Below are positions 43,541 through 52,480 of a DNA stretch of 64,000 nt, piece by piece (the stretch's first letter is position 1; every line of letters starts with the position of its first letter). The notes beneath the pieces were generated by a model. It searched no databases. It had not been told where the DNA came from and saw only the letters and a list, made by a program, of their open reading frames with translations. Both the position numbers and the translations under genes were made by a program. The DNA comes from Bordetella genomosp. 8 (GTDB lineage: Bacteria > Pseudomonadota > Gammaproteobacteria > Burkholderiales > Burkholderiaceae_B). The DNA lies in contig NZ_CP021108.1 of the NCBI RefSeq assembly GCF_002119685.1, positions 248,001 to 312,000 of the forward strand, given 5' to 3'.

Positions 43541-44788
43541 ATGACCGCAGTCCTGTTCGAGAACGCCAATCTGCTGGACCCCGACTCGCCGGAGCTGCGC
43601 GAAGGCATGCACGTGCTGGTGGAAGACGGCGCGATCAAGGAAGTCTCCGACCGTCCGATAGGCGCGCGGTCGGCCCGCGCCATCGACGTGCGCGGGCGCA
43701 CGCTGATGCCGGGGCTGATCGACCTGCATGCGCACGTCATGGCGACCCAGTTGAACCTGAGCACGCAAGGCATGCTCCCCGACGCGCTGGTCATGATGCG
43801 CGCGGTGCCGATCATGGCGGCCATGCTGCGCCGCGGATTCACCACCGTGCGCGACGCCGGCGGCGCCGGCTGGGGCCTGAAGTGCGCCGTGGAAGAAGGC
43901 ACGCTGGTGGGGCCGCGCCTGTTCATCTCCGGCCGCGCCATCAGCCAGACCGGCGGGCATGGCGATCCGCGTCCGCGTTCCGATCACCTGCGGCCCATGA
44001 GCTTCTGCGGTTGCTGCTTTCGCGCGGGCGACATCGGCCGCGTGGCCGACGGTGTCGATGAGGTGCGCCGGGCCGTGCGGCAGGAACTGCAGATGGGCGC
44101 GGACCAGATCAAGATCATGGCGTCCGGGGGCGTGGCGTCGCCCACCGACCCGATTGCGTCCTTCGGTTATTCCGAAGACGAGATCCGCGCCATCGTCGCG
44201 GAGGCGCGCGGCCGCCAGACCTATGTGCTGGCCCATGCCTATACCGCTGAAGCGATCAGCCGCGCCGTCAAATGCGGCGTGCGCACCATCGAGCACGGCA
44301 ACCTGATCGACGAGGACGCCGCCGCCGTCATGGCGACGCATGGCGCCTATGTGGTGCCGACGCTGGTCACCTACGAGGCCCTGGCCAACGAAGGCGCCGA
44401 CTACGGCCTGCCGCCCGACAGCGTCGCCAAGATCGCCACGGTGCGTACCGCGGGCCTGAAGTCGCTGGAAATCTACAAGCGGGCGGGGGTCAAGATGGGC
44501 TACGGATCGGACCTGCTGGGGCCGTCGCAGCGGCTGCAGAGCGACGAGTTCCGCCTGCGGACCCAGGTGCTGACGCCGCACGAGGTCATACAGAGCGCCA
44601 CCAGCGTGGCCGCCGAAGTGCTGCGCATGGAAGACCGCCTGGGCCGTATCGTCCCGGGCGCCATCGCCGACGTGCTGGTGGTCGACGGCAATCCCTACAA
44701 GGACGTGTCCTGCCTGCTGGGCCAGGGCGACCACATCGATCTGGTCATGAAGGACGGCAAGATCTTCCACGGTGCGGCGGAGGCCTGA
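43541..44788 (+). CDS. Amidohydrolase, Sgx9260/Xaa-Pro dipeptidase-like
   Basis: The 415-residue metal hydrolase has HAH (His63, His65) on strand 1, a Lys in IKIMASGG (the carboxylated bridge in this family), His in VLAHAYT, His in IEHGN and Asp in GYGSDLL. This is the full set for a binuclear site. The relatives hydrolyse acyl-amino acids, proline dipeptides or carbamates such as ochratoxin-type amides. A Cys-rich loop SFCGCCF (about 154-160) is notable. It is encoded with an importer, a second amidohydrolase and a CobW GTPase, so it probably cleaves the imported compound in the cytoplasm. Confidence 0.85.
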   Translation: MTAVLFENANLLDPDSPELREGMHVLVEDGAIKEVSDRPIGARSARAIDVRGRTLMPGLIDLHAHVMATQLNLSTQGMLPDALVMMRAVPIMAAMLRRGFTTVRDAGGAGWGLKCAVEEGTLVGPRLFISGRAISQTGGHGDPRPRSDHLRPMSFCGCCFRAGDIGRVADGVDEVRRAVRQELQMGADQIKIMASGGVASPTDPIASFGYSEDEIRAIVAEARGRQTYVLAHAYTAEAISRAVKCGVRTIEHGNLIDEDAAAVMATHGAYVVPTLVTYEALANEGADYGLPPDSVAKIATVRTAGLKSLEIYKRAGVKMGYGSDLLGPSQRLQSDEFRLRTQVLTPHEVIQSATSVAAEVLRMEDRLGRIVPGAIADVLVVDGNPYKDVSCLLGQGDHIDLVMKDGKIFHGAAEA

Positions 44789-44791
44789 GCG

Positions 44792-46405
44792 ATGGCGATC
44801 GATAACCCCTATGCCAATGTCGATGTCGGCGAGGAATCGCGCGCGCTGAACGCGGCCAAGGGCTGGCATCCGCCGACGGCCGCCAGCGCGCGCGATCGCG
44901 GCGATGGTCCGTTCAAGCGGCTGGTCCTGCGCGGCGCGACCGTCATCGACGGTACCGGCGCGCCACCCTGGGGACCGGTGGACATCGTGGTGGAAAACGA
45001 CCGCATCGCCGCGCTGGTGCTGGTGGGCACGCCGCACAAGCCCATCAACCCCGACCGCCGTCCGGCCGCCGGCGACCATGAAGTCGATTGCCACGGCAAG
45101 TTCGTGACGCCGGGCTTCGTCGATGCGCACGCGCATATCGGCACGCCATACCACACCATGAGCGGCGTGGCGCCGCCCGCCGACTACATCTACAAGCTCT
45201 GGCTCGCGCATGGCGTGACGACCGTGCGCGAAATGGGCTCCATGAACGGCCTGGGCTACAACCTGGACCAGAAGGAGAAATCCGAGCGCAACGAAATCGC
45301 CGCGCCGCGCATCCTGGCGCACGTGGTGTTTCCCGCGGTCAACGATCGCGTCAAGACCATCCATACCCCGGAGCAGGGGCGCGAGTGGGTGCGCAAGATC
45401 AAGGCGCGCGGCGCCGACGGCATCAAGTTCTTCGGCGCGCCGCCCGCCATCATGCAGGCCGCGCTGGACGAGGCCCGCAAGGTCGGCCTGCGATCCGGTT
45501 GCCACCATGCGCAGATGGCGGTCACGCGCGTCAACGCGCTGAAGTCCGCGCAATGGGGGCTGACGAGCTCCGAGCATTACTACGGCCTGCCCGAAGCCTT
45601 GTTCGAGAACCGCGTGGTGCAGGACTTCCCCACGGACTACAACTACGGCGACGAGTACTTCCGCTTTGCGCTGGCTGGCCAGACCTTCATGCAGGCGGCC
45701 CAGCCCGGCAGTGCCAAATGGCGCGAGGTCATGGATCGCTTCCTGGAGCTGGACCACACCTTCGTGCCCACCTTCAACATCTACGACGCCAACCGCGACC
45801 TGATGCGGGCGCGGCGCGCCGACTGGCACGACGACTACACCTGGAATGCCATCTGGAAGTACTTCCAGCCGCAGCGGGGCGGCCATGGCGCCTATTGGTA
45901 CCGCTGGAGCACGACCAACGAGATCGAGTGGAAGCAGAACTACCGCCTGTGGATGCAGTTCATCAACGAATACAAGAACCTGGGTGGCCGGGTTTGCGCC
46001 GGCAGCGATTCCGGCTTCATCTTCCAGATCTACGGCTTCGGTTTCGTGCGCGAGCTGGAATTGCTGCAGGAAGCGGGCTTCCATCCCCTGGAGGTGCTGC
46101 GCGCGGCCACGTCGCTGGGCGCCGACCTGCTGGGCGTAGGCGACGACACCGGTTCGGTGGACGTGGGCAAGCGCGCGGACCTGCTGGTGCATGACCAGAA
46201 CCCGCTGGAGGATTTCAAGCTGCTGTACGGCACCGGCGCCATGCGACTGAACGACGAGACCGGCAAGGTGGAGTGGAAGCGGTCGTTGCGGCATACGGTG
46301 AAAGGCGGCGTGGTGTACGACACCGAGCAGCTGCTTGCCGACGTGCGGGCCCTGGTCAAGGACAGCTGGGAAGGAGATCCGGATGGACCGCCCCACGCCC
46401 GTTGA
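44792..46405 (+). CDS. Amidohydrolase-family metal-dependent hydrolase
   Basis: The 537-residue protein starts with a 40-residue extension, then the amidohydrolase barrel: HAH (His113, His115), Lys in ADGIKFFGA, His residues in GCHHAQM and SSEHYYG, and Asp in CAGSDSGF. It is about 120 residues longer than its neighbour, with aromatic-rich insertions between residues 310 and 400 (WHDDYTWNAIWKYF, YWYRWSTTNEIEW). It starts 3 bp after the first amidohydrolase gene. The two may act in series or as two specificities on the same imported amide. The substrate is unknown. Confidence 0.83.
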   Translation: MAIDNPYANVDVGEESRALNAAKGWHPPTAASARDRGDGPFKRLVLRGATVIDGTGAPPWGPVDIVVENDRIAALVLVGTPHKPINPDRRPAAGDHEVDCHGKFVTPGFVDAHAHIGTPYHTMSGVAPPADYIYKLWLAHGVTTVREMGSMNGLGYNLDQKEKSERNEIAAPRILAHVVFPAVNDRVKTIHTPEQGREWVRKIKARGADGIKFFGAPPAIMQAALDEARKVGLRSGCHHAQMAVTRVNALKSAQWGLTSSEHYYGLPEALFENRVVQDFPTDYNYGDEYFRFALAGQTFMQAAQPGSAKWREVMDRFLELDHTFVPTFNIYDANRDLMRARRADWHDDYTWNAIWKYFQPQRGGHGAYWYRWSTTNEIEWKQNYRLWMQFINEYKNLGGRVCAGSDSGFIFQIYGFGFVRELELLQEAGFHPLEVLRAATSLGADLLGVGDDTGSVDVGKRADLLVHDQNPLEDFKLLYGTGAMRLNDETGKVEWKRSLRHTVKGGVVYDTEQLLADVRALVKDSWEGDPDGPPHAR

Positions 46406-47420
46406 GCTGATCGTCCTGTCGGGCTTCCTGGGGAGCGGCAAGACCAGCCTGCTGGTCGACTTCCTGCGCACGGACGACGCCGGCGATACCGGCGTGATCG
46501 TCAACGAGGTGGGCGAGATCGGCGTGGACGGCGCCATCGTGGCCGACGGCGGCGGTGGCGTGCCGATGACCCTGCTGGCCAACGGTTGCGTATGCTGCTC
46601 GCTGCGTAGCGGACTGGTCGATACCGTGCATGCGCTGTTGAACGCGCCGCGTCCCGATGGCAGACCGCTCGCCCGCATCATCCTGGAAACCAGCGGACTG
46701 TCGCGGCCCGGACCCATCATCGCGTCGCTGGCGGATCCCGAGCTGACGGGCCGTGGCCTGCGGCTCAGCGTGGTGACGACCTATGACTGCGCGCGCGGCC
46801 CGCTGGGCGACGAGCAGTTCGAAGAGGCCGCCGCGCAATTCGCCGCCGCGCAGCGGATCGTGCTGACCAAGACCGACCTGGCCCTGTCCGGCGCCGGCGA
46901 CGACGGTGGGCTGGACCTGCATGCGGCGCGCGCGCGAGCCATGAACCCCCTGGCCCAGATCGTGGCGGAAGCGGATCGCGAGCGTGCCGTCCATGAGGCG
47001 TTCGCGCCGCTGGCGACCGCGCCGGCCGTGTCGGCCGCGGAAATGGCGCTGGCCGCCTTGAACGCCGTCGGCGCCGACGCCAGGGCGGGACGGGACGCCA
47101 GGACCGATCATCCGCGCATACGTGTGTGGCGCGGCACGGTGCGGCAGCCCGTGGCATGGTCGGCCGTTTCCACCTGGCTGGATGATCTGGCGGGACTGTG
47201 CGGCGATCGCCTGCTCCGCCTGAAGGCCTTGCTGCGCGTGAGCGATTGCGCCGAGCCGGTGTTGATACAGAGCGTGGGCACGACCTTCGGCATGCCGCGC
47301 CGCATGGCGACCTTGTCGCCCGATCAGGATGTGCTGATCGTCATCACCCGGGACCTGGATGGCGAGGCCTTGCGCGACCTGCCTTCCGATGCGCCCGTTT
47401 CCCTGCGGGCGGTCGCATGA
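46383..47420 (+). CDS. CobW/COG0523-family GTPase, candidate metallochaperone
   Basis: The 345-residue G3E GTPase has Walker A SGFLGSGKTS (about residues 13-22), the metal-binding CxCC at 69-72 (GCVCCS), the Walker B-like ETSGL region and the NKxD equivalent TKTD, plus a C-terminal CobW_C domain (about 235-340). There is no His-rich tail. COG0523 proteins deliver zinc, cobalt or other metals to client enzymes with GTP. AAGGAG precedes the ATG at 46383, which lies inside the end of the second amidohydrolase gene. This tight coupling makes the two amidohydrolases the likely clients. Confidence 0.87.
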   Translation: MDRPTPVELIVLSGFLGSGKTSLLVDFLRTDDAGDTGVIVNEVGEIGVDGAIVADGGGGVPMTLLANGCVCCSLRSGLVDTVHALLNAPRPDGRPLARIILETSGLSRPGPIIASLADPELTGRGLRLSVVTTYDCARGPLGDEQFEEAAAQFAAAQRIVLTKTDLALSGAGDDGGLDLHAARARAMNPLAQIVAEADRERAVHEAFAPLATAPAVSAAEMALAALNAVGADARAGRDARTDHPRIRVWRGTVRQPVAWSAVSTWLDDLAGLCGDRLLRLKALLRVSDCAEPVLIQSVGTTFGMPRRMATLSPDQDVLIVITRDLDGEALRDLPSDAPVSLRAVA

Positions 47421-47461
47421 CCGTCCCGCTCTTCAATTCAATTCCTGGATGGGAGTCGTTC

Positions 47462-48526
47462 ATGAACCACGAAAGCTCGCGGCGCCGCCGTTTCCTGAAG
47501 ACCGCTGGCGGCCTGGCCCTGGCGCCGGCCTTGCCGCTGCTGCCCGGACAGGCCCTTGCGGCCGGCAAGGAAGTAATCGTCGGCACCTGGGGCGGCGATT
47601 ACCAGAACCTGCTGCAGCAATATATTTCGCCGCTGGTGGCCAAGCAGGACATCAGCGTGGTGTTCGACACGGGCAATGCGGTGCCGCGCCTGACCAAGCT
47701 GCGGTCCGAACGCAATTCGCGACGCGGCAGCATGGACGTGGCGCTGCTGGGCGAAGTCGACATGTACGACGGGTCGCGGTCGGGGGCCTTGTCGCCCATC
47801 CAGGAACATCAGTCCGCGCTGCCCAACCTGGCGAATGTGTACGACCAGTTCAAGACGCCGTACTCCATTCCGCATATCTTCAGCGCGATGACGCTGGTCT
47901 ACAACACGCAGCAGTTCTCGTCGCCGCCGGATTCGGTGCAGCTGATGCTGGACCCGAAGTACAAGGGCCGTGTCGGTTTTTCCGACATCCTGTACCTGTA
48001 CAACGGCCTGTTCCTGGGCGCCGGCCAGAGCGGCGGGCGCTTCGAGAGCTTCGAGCCCGGCAAGAAATTCCTGGAGCAGCTGGCGAAGAACAAGCCGCGC
48101 GTCTATCCCTCCAACGAAGCGGTGGCGACCGCGTTCAAGTCCGGCGAGATTTGGATGGCCTGCATGTGGAAGGCGCGCGCGCTGCAATGGCGCGACGCGG
48201 GCCTGCCGCTGGGATTCGCCATTCCCAAGGAAGGCACCATACCGGTGACGTTCGAGGGCGCGGTGCCGAAGAATGCGCGCAATCCCGATGCGGCCTGGGT
48301 CTACCTGAATTCCCTGCTGGAGCCGGAAGGGCAGGTGCATTTCGCGCGCGCCATGGGCTACGCGCCCACCGTGCGCAACGCGCCGCTGCCGCCGGACCTG
48401 CAGCAACGCGTCGGCTTCACCGACGATGAGCTCAAGCGCATCTATCCCTACGATCTGGAAAAGCTGGTGGCGACCAAGGCCGAGTTCCTGGACTACTGGA
48501 CCAAGTCGTTCAAGGGCGCGTTGTAG
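47462..48526 (+). CDS. ABC transporter, family 1 (PotD-like) binding protein with Tat signal
   Basis: The 354-residue protein opens with a strong Tat motif (SRRRRFLKTAGG) and a hydrophobic stretch ending QALAAG. The PotD/AfuA-type fold follows: VIVGTWGGDYQN, then TLVYNTQQF and KGRVGFSDILYLYNG. The ATG at 47462 is used because upstream codons are a shadow of the CobW gene. It is the last gene of the transporter/amidohydrolase/CobW operon, an unusual place for a binding protein. It should capture a polyamine-, opine- or amide-like compound. Confidence 0.9.
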   Translation: MNHESSRRRRFLKTAGGLALAPALPLLPGQALAAGKEVIVGTWGGDYQNLLQQYISPLVAKQDISVVFDTGNAVPRLTKLRSERNSRRGSMDVALLGEVDMYDGSRSGALSPIQEHQSALPNLANVYDQFKTPYSIPHIFSAMTLVYNTQQFSSPPDSVQLMLDPKYKGRVGFSDILYLYNGLFLGAGQSGGRFESFEPGKKFLEQLAKNKPRVYPSNEAVATAFKSGEIWMACMWKARALQWRDAGLPLGFAIPKEGTIPVTFEGAVPKNARNPDAAWVYLNSLLEPEGQVHFARAMGYAPTVRNAPLPPDLQQRVGFTDDELKRIYPYDLEKLVATKAEFLDYWTKSFKGAL

Positions 48527-48583
48527 GGAAAGCTTGCTCGAGCCGCTACGTGGCGGAAGGCGCGGGATGCGGATGGCGAGCCG

Positions 48584-50221
48584 CTAGCGCGGCTTCGCCC
48601 TTTCCGCTTCCTGCAACTGACGCCATGCGATCTTTCCTGTCGCCAGCCTGGGAAGATCGGCGACGAATTCGACCAGCCTCGGATACTTGTAGGCCGCCAT
48701 CCTGGCCTTGCACCAGTCGATGATGGCGGTCTCCGAGATGCGGCCCGCGGCGTCGTCCTTCAGGACGATGACGGCTTTCACGGTTTCGCCCCGATAAGGG
48801 TCCAGCGCGGCGATCACGCAGGCTTCGCGCACGTCCGGGTGCTCGTGCAGCAATGCCTCGATTTCCGTGGGCCATACCTTGTAGCCGGACGCATTGACCA
48901 TGCGCTTCAGGCGGTCGACGATGAAGAAGTAGCCCTCGTCATCCGCGTAACCCAGGTCTCCGGTGCGGAAGAATCGTTGGCCGCCCAGCGTGACGAATGC
49001 GTCGTGCGTCGCCTGTTCGTTTTTCCAATAGCCGGCAAACAGCTTGTCGCTGCATATGACGATCTCACCCACTTCGTTCGTCGAAAGCTCGCGCAAGGTC
49101 GCCGGGTCGATGATGCGGGCGTCGGTGTCGAACAAGGGAATGCCCAGGCATTGGCGCTTGAAGTGGATGGCGGGGTTTCCCGTGAATGGCATGCCCTCGG
49201 ACAGGCCATAGCCTTCCAGGAAATCAACGCCGAGCAGGGCCTTGATACGTTCGCCCACGGCCTGCGGCATGCCGGCGCCGCCGCCGCCCACGCGCTTGAG
49301 CGAACGTAGATCGTAGCTGGCCAGGTGCTCGCTCGCCAGGAAATCGATCATCACGGTGGGCATGGTGTTCCAGTGGGTGACTTTGTGGGTCGCGATAAGT
49401 TCGGCCGCCTTGTCCCGGTTCCACCGCTGCAGCAATACCAGCGTGCCCCCCACATAGATAGGCGTATTCATCATGTTCTGCATGCCGGTGATGTGAAAGA
49501 ACGGCAGTGCCGCCAGGACCACGGTGTCGAAGCGCATGGCCATCCAGTGGGCAACCGAGTTGACGCTGGCCATCATCGATCGGTTCGTATGCATGCAGCC
49601 CTTGGGCTTGCCCGTGGTGCCGGAGCTATACAGAATGACCGCGAGCCGGTCGGGATCGTGGTCGCAAGGCGCGACCGGCGCAAGCCCGGCCGCGAGGGCG
49701 GTCTTGAACCCGTGCATTGCCATTCCCGCGCCGTCCGCCACGCCCGGCCTGTCCGTGCTCACGGCATCCGCATCGGTGATGATGACGCCAACGAGGGCGG
49801 AGACGCTGTCCATCGCCATCAATTCACCTGACATGGCGTTGTCGCAAAAAACGACGCGCGCCTGCGTGTCCGTTCGATAATGCTCCAGCTCGGCCCGCTT
49901 GTTCATCGGATTCACCGGAACCACCACGGCGTTGAGCCGCAGGATTGCATGGTAGGCAACGACGAATTCGCGCGAGTTCTGCATGTAGACCATGACAGGA
50001 TCCGAGCCGCGTACTCCCAGCTCCCGTTCCAGAAACCCCGCCATGCGCTCCACGGCCGCCAGCAATTCGCGGTAGGTCAGCGCCCCGCGTTCGTCGATCA
50101 GTACGGCCTTGTCCGGGAAACGGGTGGCCGAGACGAACAGGTTGAAATAAAGATTGGTGGCCGGTGTCGTCAGCCCGTAGGGAAGATGCGTCGGCCAACG
50201 AGCGATGTCTTGCGGTGTCAT
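48584..50221 (-). CDS. AMP-dependent acyl-CoA ligase
   Basis: The 545-residue ANL-superfamily enzyme has the P-loop YSSGTTGKPKG (about residues 198-208), YGLSEG in the A5 region, RTGDLGY with the adenosine-binding Asp, and the catalytic Lys in ATGKIAWRQL near the C-terminus. It would activate a carboxylic acid with ATP and CoA. It is the last gene of the first acyl-CoA module (48584-57109), which also encodes a TctC receptor, two acyl-CoA dehydrogenases, an SDR, a hydratase, a DUF35 protein and a thiolase-like protein. Confidence 0.87.
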   Translation of the reverse strand: MTPQDIARWPTHLPYGLTTPATNLYFNLFVSATRFPDKAVLIDERGALTYRELLAAVERMAGFLERELGVRGSDPVMVYMQNSREFVVAYHAILRLNAVVVPVNPMNKRAELEHYRTDTQARVVFCDNAMSGELMAMDSVSALVGVIITDADAVSTDRPGVADGAGMAMHGFKTALAAGLAPVAPCDHDPDRLAVILYSSGTTGKPKGCMHTNRSMMASVNSVAHWMAMRFDTVVLAALPFFHITGMQNMMNTPIYVGGTLVLLQRWNRDKAAELIATHKVTHWNTMPTVMIDFLASEHLASYDLRSLKRVGGGGAGMPQAVGERIKALLGVDFLEGYGLSEGMPFTGNPAIHFKRQCLGIPLFDTDARIIDPATLRELSTNEVGEIVICSDKLFAGYWKNEQATHDAFVTLGGQRFFRTGDLGYADDEGYFFIVDRLKRMVNASGYKVWPTEIEALLHEHPDVREACVIAALDPYRGETVKAVIVLKDDAAGRISETAIIDWCKARMAAYKYPRLVEFVADLPRLATGKIAWRQLQEAERAKPR

Positions 50222-50250
50222 GGGTGAGCCTGCTCAACTGGGCGGAGCCG

Positions 50251-51234
50251 TTAGTCCAGGGTGATATGGAGGTCCGATATCGCCTTCGCCCACGTCTGCC
50301 TGTCGCGCGCGACGCGCTGGCCGAAGGCCTCTTCGTCGGCGCCGGTCGGCTCCTGGCCGGTGACCAGGATGCGCTGGGCGATATCATCGCGGTGGACGAT
50401 CTTCAGCAAGGCTTGCGACAACTTCGCGATGACGGCCTTCGGCGTACCGGCGGGCGCGAATACGCCACACCACCCGCTTGCATTCATTTCGGGGTAGCCC
50501 GCCTCGATGAAGGTTGGAATGTCCGGGAGTACCTTGGACCGCACGGGATTGGCCACCGCAAGTATGCGGATCTTGTGCGCATCGGCATATTGCTTATAGG
50601 TGCCCACCGCGCCCCAGGCGCTCGTGATACGGCCGGCGAGCATGTCCTGCAAGGCGGGGATTTCACCGCCGTAGGGAACATGGATCAGCTTGATCCCGGC
50701 GCGCTGCGAAAATTGCTCGGCCCATATATGCGCGGAGGTCCCTTTTCCATAGGAACCGTAGCTCAGTTGATCCGGTTGTTGCCTGGCCAGCGCGACGAAG
50801 GATGGCAGGTCCGTGACCGGAACCTGCATGCCGACGCCGAACACGACCGGCGTGTTGGCGATCTCCGCCACCGGTGCGAGCTCGCTCAGCCGATAAGACG
50901 AATTCTTGTGGAGCAGGTCGGCCTGCAGCACGCCGGTGTGGGTGATCAGCAGCGTGTAGCCGTCGGGCGTGGACTGCGCGACCGCGCCCGCGGCAATCAT
51001 TCCGCTGGCGCCGGTCCTGTTCTCCACGATGACCGCTTGCTTGAACTGGTTTGCCAGTTCAACGCTCAGGATGCGCGCGATCGTGTCGATACTGCCGCCA
51101 GGATTGGTGGGCACGATCAGCTTGATGGGTTTTTCGGGAAAGCCGGAGACCGGCGGGGCGGCCACTGCGTGCGAAGCCAGGCTGGCGGCGATGCATGCGT
51201 TCCCGCACACCGAAAAGAAAACACGACGATTCAT
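50251..51234 (-). CDS. Bug/TctC-family periplasmic solute-binding protein
   Basis: The 327-residue protein starts at the ATG at 51234 with a signal peptide ending AVAAP. TctC features are IVPTNPGGSIDTIAR and VIVENRTGASGMIAAG; the usual PFPPGG loop is PTNPGG here. It lies between the ligase and acyl-CoA dehydrogenase genes on the same strand, so it probably imports the acid that the ligase activates. Confidence 0.88.
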   Translation of the reverse strand: MNRRVFFSVCGNACIAASLASHAVAAPPVSGFPEKPIKLIVPTNPGGSIDTIARILSVELANQFKQAVIVENRTGASGMIAAGAVAQSTPDGYTLLITHTGVLQADLLHKNSSYRLSELAPVAEIANTPVVFGVGMQVPVTDLPSFVALARQQPDQLSYGSYGKGTSAHIWAEQFSQRAGIKLIHVPYGGEIPALQDMLAGRITSAWGAVGTYKQYADAHKIRILAVANPVRSKVLPDIPTFIEAGYPEMNASGWCGVFAPAGTPKAVIAKLSQALLKIVHRDDIAQRILVTGQEPTGADEEAFGQRVARDRQTWAKAISDLHITLD

Positions 51235-51317
51235 GATGACTCCAGCATCGGAAAAGGAACGGCATGGATATGGAACTGCGTGTGGGGGATGCGGGTGGCG
51301 CGCGGCCGCGCCGTGGT

Positions 51318-52469
51318 TCAAGCTGCTGTTGTCTCTTCCGATACGTGGGACAGCGCCGCGAAGCGTGCCAGGTGGTGGTCGGTGTCGCCCAGCGTCGACT
51401 CTATGATCGTCAGTCGCTTCACGTGGTGGGATACGGGAAGTTCATCCGACAACCCCATCCCGCCGTGCAGTTGCACGGCCTGTTGGGCGATGAACTTCAT
51501 GGCCTGGCCGACCCGCGCCTTGGCCGCCGACGACATCCGGCTTCGCTCTTCCGGATCGGTTGCGCCGGACAGCCGTGCCGCCGCCAGCGTGGCCACGGCG
51601 CGCGCCTGCGCAAGATGGATGGCCATGTCGACCATACGATGCTGCAGTACCTGGAAACTGCCTATGGGCACGCCGAATTGCTCGCGTGTCTTCAGGTAGT
51701 CGAGCGTCGCGTCGTTCAGCGCCCCCATGGCGCCGAGCGCCTCGCCGCACAGCAGCACGATGCCGTAGTCAGCCACGGCTTCCAACAGCGCCAGTCCCTG
51801 GCCCTCGGGGCAAAGCAGCGAGTCCCGGCGCACGCGGACGTTCGAAAGCCGGACATCCGCCGCGCGCAGGCCGTCGATAGTCCTGTAGTCACGTACGGCC
51901 AGGCCCGCCGCATCGGCGGGGACGAGGAAGACCGAGATGCCCGCCTTATCCCGGCGTGCGCCTGAAGTCCGGGCGGACACGATAAGAAAGTCCGCCTGCG
52001 CGCCATGCTGCACCACCGTCTTGACGCCGTCCAGGACGTAGCCACCCTCATCCGGCCTGGCCGAGGCGGCGACGTCGAAGAGGTCGTATCTGGACTCCCG
52101 TTCGCCCAGCGCGCAAGCCATGGTCGACTGTCCTGCCGCGATTCCTTCGAGCCGTTCGGCATGATCGCCGGACAGGCGGAGAAACTGGGCGCCCATTGCC
52201 GTGGCGAGCACCGGTTCCACGATCAACCCGCGGCCCAGTTCCTCCATCACGATGAACATATCCATCAGGGAGCCATCCAGTCCGCCCACGGACTCCGGCA
52301 GCGGCAGCGCGGGAATCCCGAGCTCGGCGAGCGCCGCCCAGGCCTGCGCCGACACGCCTGTTTCCGCGTGGATGATGGCCCGGCGTGTTTCCATGCCGTA
52401 GTCTTTCTCGATCCAGCGACGCAGCGCATCGGCGAATTGTCGCTGGTCCTGCGTAATGTTGAAATCCAT
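51318..52469 (-). CDS. Acyl-CoA dehydrogenase, subunit 1 of a probable heteromer
   Basis: The 383-residue protein has the acyl-CoA dehydrogenase fold with TREQFGVPIGSFQVLQH and QLHGGMGLSDELPV (FAD- and subunit-contact segments). The C-terminal YEG(T/S)xxIQ segment that carries the catalytic Glu in many homologues is absent; the tail reads ESTLGDTDHHLARF. It starts 11 bp downstream of a second acyl-CoA dehydrogenase gene. In actinobacterial steroid pathways such pairs form alpha2beta2 enzymes in which only one subunit supplies the base. Confidence 0.85.
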   Translation of the reverse strand: MDFNITQDQRQFADALRRWIEKDYGMETRRAIIHAETGVSAQAWAALAELGIPALPLPESVGGLDGSLMDMFIVMEELGRGLIVEPVLATAMGAQFLRLSGDHAERLEGIAAGQSTMACALGERESRYDLFDVAASARPDEGGYVLDGVKTVVQHGAQADFLIVSARTSGARRDKAGISVFLVPADAAGLAVRDYRTIDGLRAADVRLSNVRVRRDSLLCPEGQGLALLEAVADYGIVLLCGEALGAMGALNDATLDYLKTREQFGVPIGSFQVLQHRMVDMAIHLAQARAVATLAAARLSGATDPEERSRMSSAAKARVGQAMKFIAQQAVQLHGGMGLSDELPVSHHVKRLTIIESTLGDTDHHLARFAALSHVSEETTAA

Positions 52470-52480
52470 GATCCCGCTCC

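Noticed and set aside
43367-46720. A 1117-codon open frame antisense to the amidohydrolase genes
   Set aside because: It mirrors two well-supported genes codon for codon. High-GC genes often leave one antisense frame free of stops. It has no domain, no Shine-Dalgarno site and a composition rich in His, Arg and Gln.
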